DNA of 9,295 nucleotides from JBGPBY01 sp041481485. GTDB lineage: Bacteria; Acidobacteriota; Terriglobia; 20CM-2-55-15. A program made the translations under genes and the position numbers. The stretch spans positions 1 through 9,295 of the forward strand of contig JBGPBY010000283.1 of the NCBI GenBank assembly GCA_041481485.1, written 5' to 3'. This document shows positions 7,295-9,295 of this stretch, one piece after another (position 1 is the stretch's first letter; each line of letters opens with the position of its first letter). The notes below the pieces were generated by a model that searched no databases, was not told where the DNA came from, and saw nothing but the letters and a program-made list of their open reading frames with translations.

Positions 7295-7736
7295 CGAAGG
7301 AGTCGAATCCATCATTGTCGGCATGGTCGCTGCGGTGCTGCAGGGTGTGCCAATGATGACTTGGGATTTGGACATTGTGCATCGACGGACTCCGGAGAAT
7401 ATCGAACGGCTGCTTCGCGTTCTGCAAGACATTCAAGCCGTTGCACGGCACGATTCCCGCAGATTGAGACCTAACGAAAGCCACTTGATTGGACCGGGTC
7501 ACATTCTCCTGGAGACACGATTCGGTGACTTCGATTGCCTGGGAGCAATCGACGGCGGCCGGGCGTACGAGGATCTGGTCGACTCGAGCGTCGTGATTAA
7601 CTTTGAGAATCGGCCGATCCGGCTACTCGCTCTCCGTGAAGTCCTGGCGGTGAAAAGGCGGGCGGGACGCCCGAAGGATCTCGCCGCAATTCCATATATC
7701 GAATCCACAATCAGTGAGATCGAAAATAATCAGTAA
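7245..7736 (+). CDS. Minimal nucleotidyltransferase-fold protein (AbiEii/MNT-like)
   Basis: The protein has 163 residues from ATG 7245. It follows the pattern of small nucleotidyltransferase-fold proteins: IIVGMVAAVLQGVP (23-36) in place of the usual G-G/S-x-A-x-x-x-H-G motif, then a DLD metal-binding pair (Asp41, Asp43), ENIERLLRVL (51-60), a possible third acidic position in GDFD (94-97), and the C-terminal signature LREVLAVKRRAGRPKDLAAI (130-149). The family includes AbiEii toxins, MNT antitoxins and uncharacterised NTP transferases. The GS/GG motif is degenerate (Gly26-Met27) while the aspartates remain, so activity is uncertain. It overlaps the preceding small gene by 50 bases and has no clear ribosome-binding site of its own, so it is probably coupled to it. 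A toxin-antitoxin role is possible but not demonstrated. The gene ends 50 bases before the convergent DUF6152-type gene, and no strong terminator is visible between them. Confidence 0.8.
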   Translation: MASDNPQYHDILIRLSDEGVESIIVGMVAAVLQGVPMMTWDLDIVHRRTPENIERLLRVLQDIQAVARHDSRRLRPNESHLIGPGHILLETRFGDFDCLGAIDGGRAYEDLVDSSVVINFENRPIRLLALREVLAVKRRAGRPKDLAAIPYIESTISEIENNQ

Positions 7737-7786
7737 GGCTGCCCTCGGGAGTGCGCGGATCGGAATCTCAGTATCCAGACGCAGGC

Positions 7787-8167
7787 CTATCGCCCGTAGA
7801 CATTTATCTCCTTGCCGTCGGCAAGTACCGCTTTCTCGAGCCTGACGATTTTCTGGCCGTCGGAATACTGATAGCCGATGCCCGTAATCACGTCGCCGGG
7901 CTTGACCGTCGACTTGGTCCAGCCATTCGCTTCCATTCGATTGATGGCGGGCCCACCAATCAACCACTTTTCGGTGACACCGTCCTTGTTCTTAAGCTCG
8001 ATGGTAATCATCGGGTGCGGGTTTTCCCACATGAACACGGTCACGGTCCCCTTCACCGTCACGAGCTTAGACATATCCACCGGCCAGGAGTGATGGGCGA
8101 ACAACGGAACGGCAGCGGAGACCAGTGCAAGAATTACGATTGTCGGAACCCATACGTTCTTTGTCAT
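7787..8167 (-). CDS. Small exported DUF6152-type protein
   Basis: The protein has 126 residues from ATG at 8167 on the minus strand, preceded by a good ribosome-binding site (GGAAGAGGTGA, close to the start). A signal peptide is plain: a hydrophobic stretch to about residue 22, then PLFA before HHSW, so cleavage after Ala24 is likely. The mature part begins HHSWPVDMSK and contains VKGTVTVFMWENPHPMITIE, a GWTKSTVKPGDVITGIGY block, and an ADGKEINVYG tail. This order, with HHS, a KGTV strand, W-x-NPH and a KPGD turn, is that of the DUF6152 family, which is common in Acidobacteriota and Proteobacteria. The fold is probably a small beta-barrel. No function is known; the clustered histidines near the N-terminus hint at metal binding, which is speculation. 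The gene seems to be monocistronic. Confidence 0.88.
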   Translation of the reverse strand: MTKNVWVPTIVILALVSAAVPLFAHHSWPVDMSKLVTVKGTVTVFMWENPHPMITIELKNKDGVTEKWLIGGPAINRMEANGWTKSTVKPGDVITGIGYQYSDGQKIVRLEKAVLADGKEINVYGR

Positions 8168-8186
8168 GGCTCACCTCTTCCAAGGC

Positions 8187-8192
8187 ATTCTA
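8187..8192 (-). promoter_or_regulatory. Possible -10 box for the DUF6152-type gene
   Basis: On the minus strand TAGAAT lies 19 bases upstream of the ATG at 8167, leaving room for a short leader that contains the GAGG ribosome-binding site. It is a good match to TATAAT (5 of 6), but no -35 hexamer is evident at 16-18 bases. Confidence 0.35.
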
Positions 8193-8369
8193 GAACAGAA
8201 CCGCCCAACGCGGGAGGAGATCATCCTCGCGAAAACGGCTAGTTGTCGGGGCCCCACCGGATTTCAATGAGCGAAGGCCTTATTGGCGACCGCCCCGGAA
8301 CTCCTCGCAACCGCACCCATGATTGAACGTCTGGACGTGCTCGGCGCGAAGCTCGCCGCGTAGTCCGAT
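8193..8369 (+). other. Gene-poor intergenic stretch without a supported gene
   Basis: This stretch lies between the divergent DUF6152-type and FAD-oxidoreductase genes. It contains an 8-base GGGGCCCC palindrome at 8248-8255 and otherwise nothing I can name. Short frames cross it on both strands, but they have no ribosome-binding site or family resemblance. It may be remnant DNA left beside the palindromic repeat that follows. Confidence 0.5.
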
Positions 8370-8445
8370 CGTCATTGCGAGGACGCTGTGCGAAGAAATA
8401 TCCTGTCGTGAGGCTTGCTTCGTCACTTGGCTCCTCGCAGTGATG
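8370..8445 (+). repeat. Degenerate palindromic interspersed repeat ('GTCATTGCGAGG' type)
   Basis: The left arm CGTCATTGCGAGGA (8370-8383) is matched at 12 of 14 positions by the reverse complement of TCCTCGCAGTGATG (8432-8445). Inside, GCGAAGAAATATCC (8390-8403) and GAGGCTTGCTTCGT (8410-8423) form a weaker second pair. The order GTCATTGCGAGG ... GAAG-AA ... GCTTCG ... CCTCGCA-TGA is that of a widespread bacterial interspersed palindromic repeat, whose typical form is GTCATTGCGAGGAGCGAAGC. This copy is decayed, carrying mismatches in both arms. It ends 37 bases before the start of the FAD-oxidoreductase gene, so its hairpin would fall within that gene's upstream region. Confidence 0.75.
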
Positions 8446-8482
8446 GCGACAAACTGACAACCTTTTCCACCCAGGAGTAACC

Positions 8483-9295
8483 ATGAAGACTCTGACGACT
8501 GCGGACGGCGCAAGCATCACTCTCGACGACGAGAGGATTACGGAATTTCGAAGCAGCTTGCGGGGTGACTTGATCCAGAATGATCACGCCGCTTACGAGA
8601 GCGCGCGGCGTGTGTGGAATGGCAACATCGATCGCCGTCCTGCGCTCATAGCGCGGTGCGCCGGCGTCGCGGACGTGCAGCGGGCCGTGATTTTTGCCAG
8701 GACGCACGCGCTCCGGCTCTCGATTCGCGACGGCGGCCACAGCGCGCCGGGTTACGCCACCAATGACGGAGGTTTGGTGATCGACTTGTCGACGATGAAG
8801 GGCATTCGCGTGGATCCGGATGCGCGATCGGTACGGGCCCAGGGCGGAGTGATCTGGCGTGAGCTGGATCACGAAACGCAGGCATTTGGACTCGCCACTA
8901 CCGGCGGTACGGTTTCCAATACCGGGGTCGTAGGCCTCACCCTCGGTGGCGGTCTCGGTTGGCTGATGGGCAAGCATGGACTTACGATCGACAACCTGAT
9001 CTCGGCGGACGTCGTGACGGCGGATGGACAGTTTCGCAAAGCAAGCGATACGGATCACCCCGATCTGTTCTGGGCGCTTCGCGGCGGCGGGGGCAACTTC
9101 GGCGTCGTCATATCCATGGAGTACCGGTTGCACGAAATCCGGCAGGTGCTGGGCGGCATGGTCCTGTATCCGTTGGATCAGGCCCGCGACATGTTGCGCT
9201 TCTATCGTGATTTCTGCGCCACGCTGCCTGACGAGGCCGAGGCGTATGCAGCGATCTTGACTGCGCCTCAGGGGATGCCGGTGGGCGCGATGTTG
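8483..9295 (+). CDS. FAD-linked oxidoreductase, BBE/6-hydroxynicotine oxidase type (N-terminal 271 residues, runs off right edge)
   Basis: The frame is open from ATG 8483 to the last base. AGGAG (8473-8477) five bases upstream decides the start. Residues about 50-225 form the FAD-binding PCMH domain: RPALIARCAGVADVQRAV (52-69), IRDGGHSAPGYA (81-92), GGVIWRELDHETQAFGLATT (121-140), GLTLGGGLGWLMGKHGLTID (151-170) and LFWALRGGGGNFGVV. His86 in GGHS is the usual 8-alpha-histidyl FAD attachment site. The cysteine that makes a second flavin bond in bicovalent relatives is absent (Ser145 region), so single attachment is expected. The substrate-binding half and the C-terminal BBE segment lie outside the window. 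Relatives oxidise alcohols, sugars or amines with oxygen; the substrate here is unknown. No signal peptide is seen, which suggests a cytoplasmic enzyme. The gene is clearly richer in G+C than those to its left. Confidence 0.93.
   Translation, partial: MKTLTTADGASITLDDERITEFRSSLRGDLIQNDHAAYESARRVWNGNIDRRPALIARCAGVADVQRAVIFARTHALRLSIRDGGHSAPGYATNDGGLVIDLSTMKGIRVDPDARSVRAQGGVIWRELDHETQAFGLATTGGTVSNTGVVGLTLGGGLGWLMGKHGLTIDNLISADVVTADGQFRKASDTDHPDLFWALRGGGGNFGVVISMEYRLHEIRQVLGGMVLYPLDQARDMLRFYRDFCATLPDEAEAYAAILTAPQGMPVGAML

Noticed and set aside
7737..7786. Shared bidirectional terminator between the two convergent genes
   Set aside because: I looked for a stem with flanking A and T runs in this 50-base gap and found no inverted repeat of useful length.
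8239..8520. Minus-strand open frames of 77 and 93 codons across the spacer and repeat
   Set aside because: Part of the translation (HCEEPSDEA ... QRPRNDD) is simply the palindromic repeat read through, a well-known false protein. There is no ribosome-binding site, and the frames overlap the start of the clearly supported FAD-oxidoreductase gene.

Overview
The window looks like chromosomal DNA from a free-living Gram-negative bacterium. Acidobacteriota is the best guess, but this is inference. The pointers are a secreted DUF6152-type protein, an EF-G paralogue of the 'DTPG(Y/F)' type, a small-ORF/nucleotidyltransferase pair, a lipoprotein beta-propeller and a J-domain/PilZ fusion. There are no rRNA, tRNA, CRISPR or insertion-sequence features that I can see. 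GC content is moderate over most of the window and visibly higher in the last gene.

Layout. The left edge holds the first 444 codons of an EF-G-like translational GTPase on the minus strand (1-1334). It is divergent from a plus-strand operon at 1422-6346 made of three tightly packed genes. The first is a secreted M16 (insulinase-like) protein that has lost its zinc-binding motif. The second is an N-methylhydantoinase A/5-oxoprolinase-type ATPase that starts inside the stop codon of the first (ATGA overlap). The third is a lipoprotein, probably a beta-propeller, 6 bases further on. Next come a J-domain plus PilZ fusion protein (6407-6988) and a pair of overlapping small genes (7070-7736), a short helical ORF and a minimal nucleotidyltransferase that resemble a toxin-antitoxin or MNT-type module. 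A convergent gene for a small exported DUF6152-type protein follows (7787-8167, minus). After it lies a roughly 315-base gene-poor stretch containing a degenerate palindromic 'GTCATTGCGAGG' interspersed repeat. The right edge holds the first 271 codons of a BBE/6-hydroxynicotine-oxidase-type FAD-linked oxidoreductase (8483-9295).

Expression signals form two classes. Three genes without a convincing Shine-Dalgarno (1422, 6407, 7070) each have a TANNNT hexamer ending 5-6 bases before the start codon, the layout of leaderless promoters. The EF-G-like, lipoprotein, DUF6152 and FAD-oxidase genes instead have GGAG/GAGG-like ribosome-binding sites.

The most interesting points are the J-domain/PilZ fusion with both signature motifs intact, the M16 pseudopeptidase translationally coupled to a HyuA-type ATPase that has no HyuB next to it, the nucleotidyltransferase pair with a degenerate GS motif, and the repeated leaderless-promoter layout. 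I did not find clear evidence of a wholly new multi-gene system.
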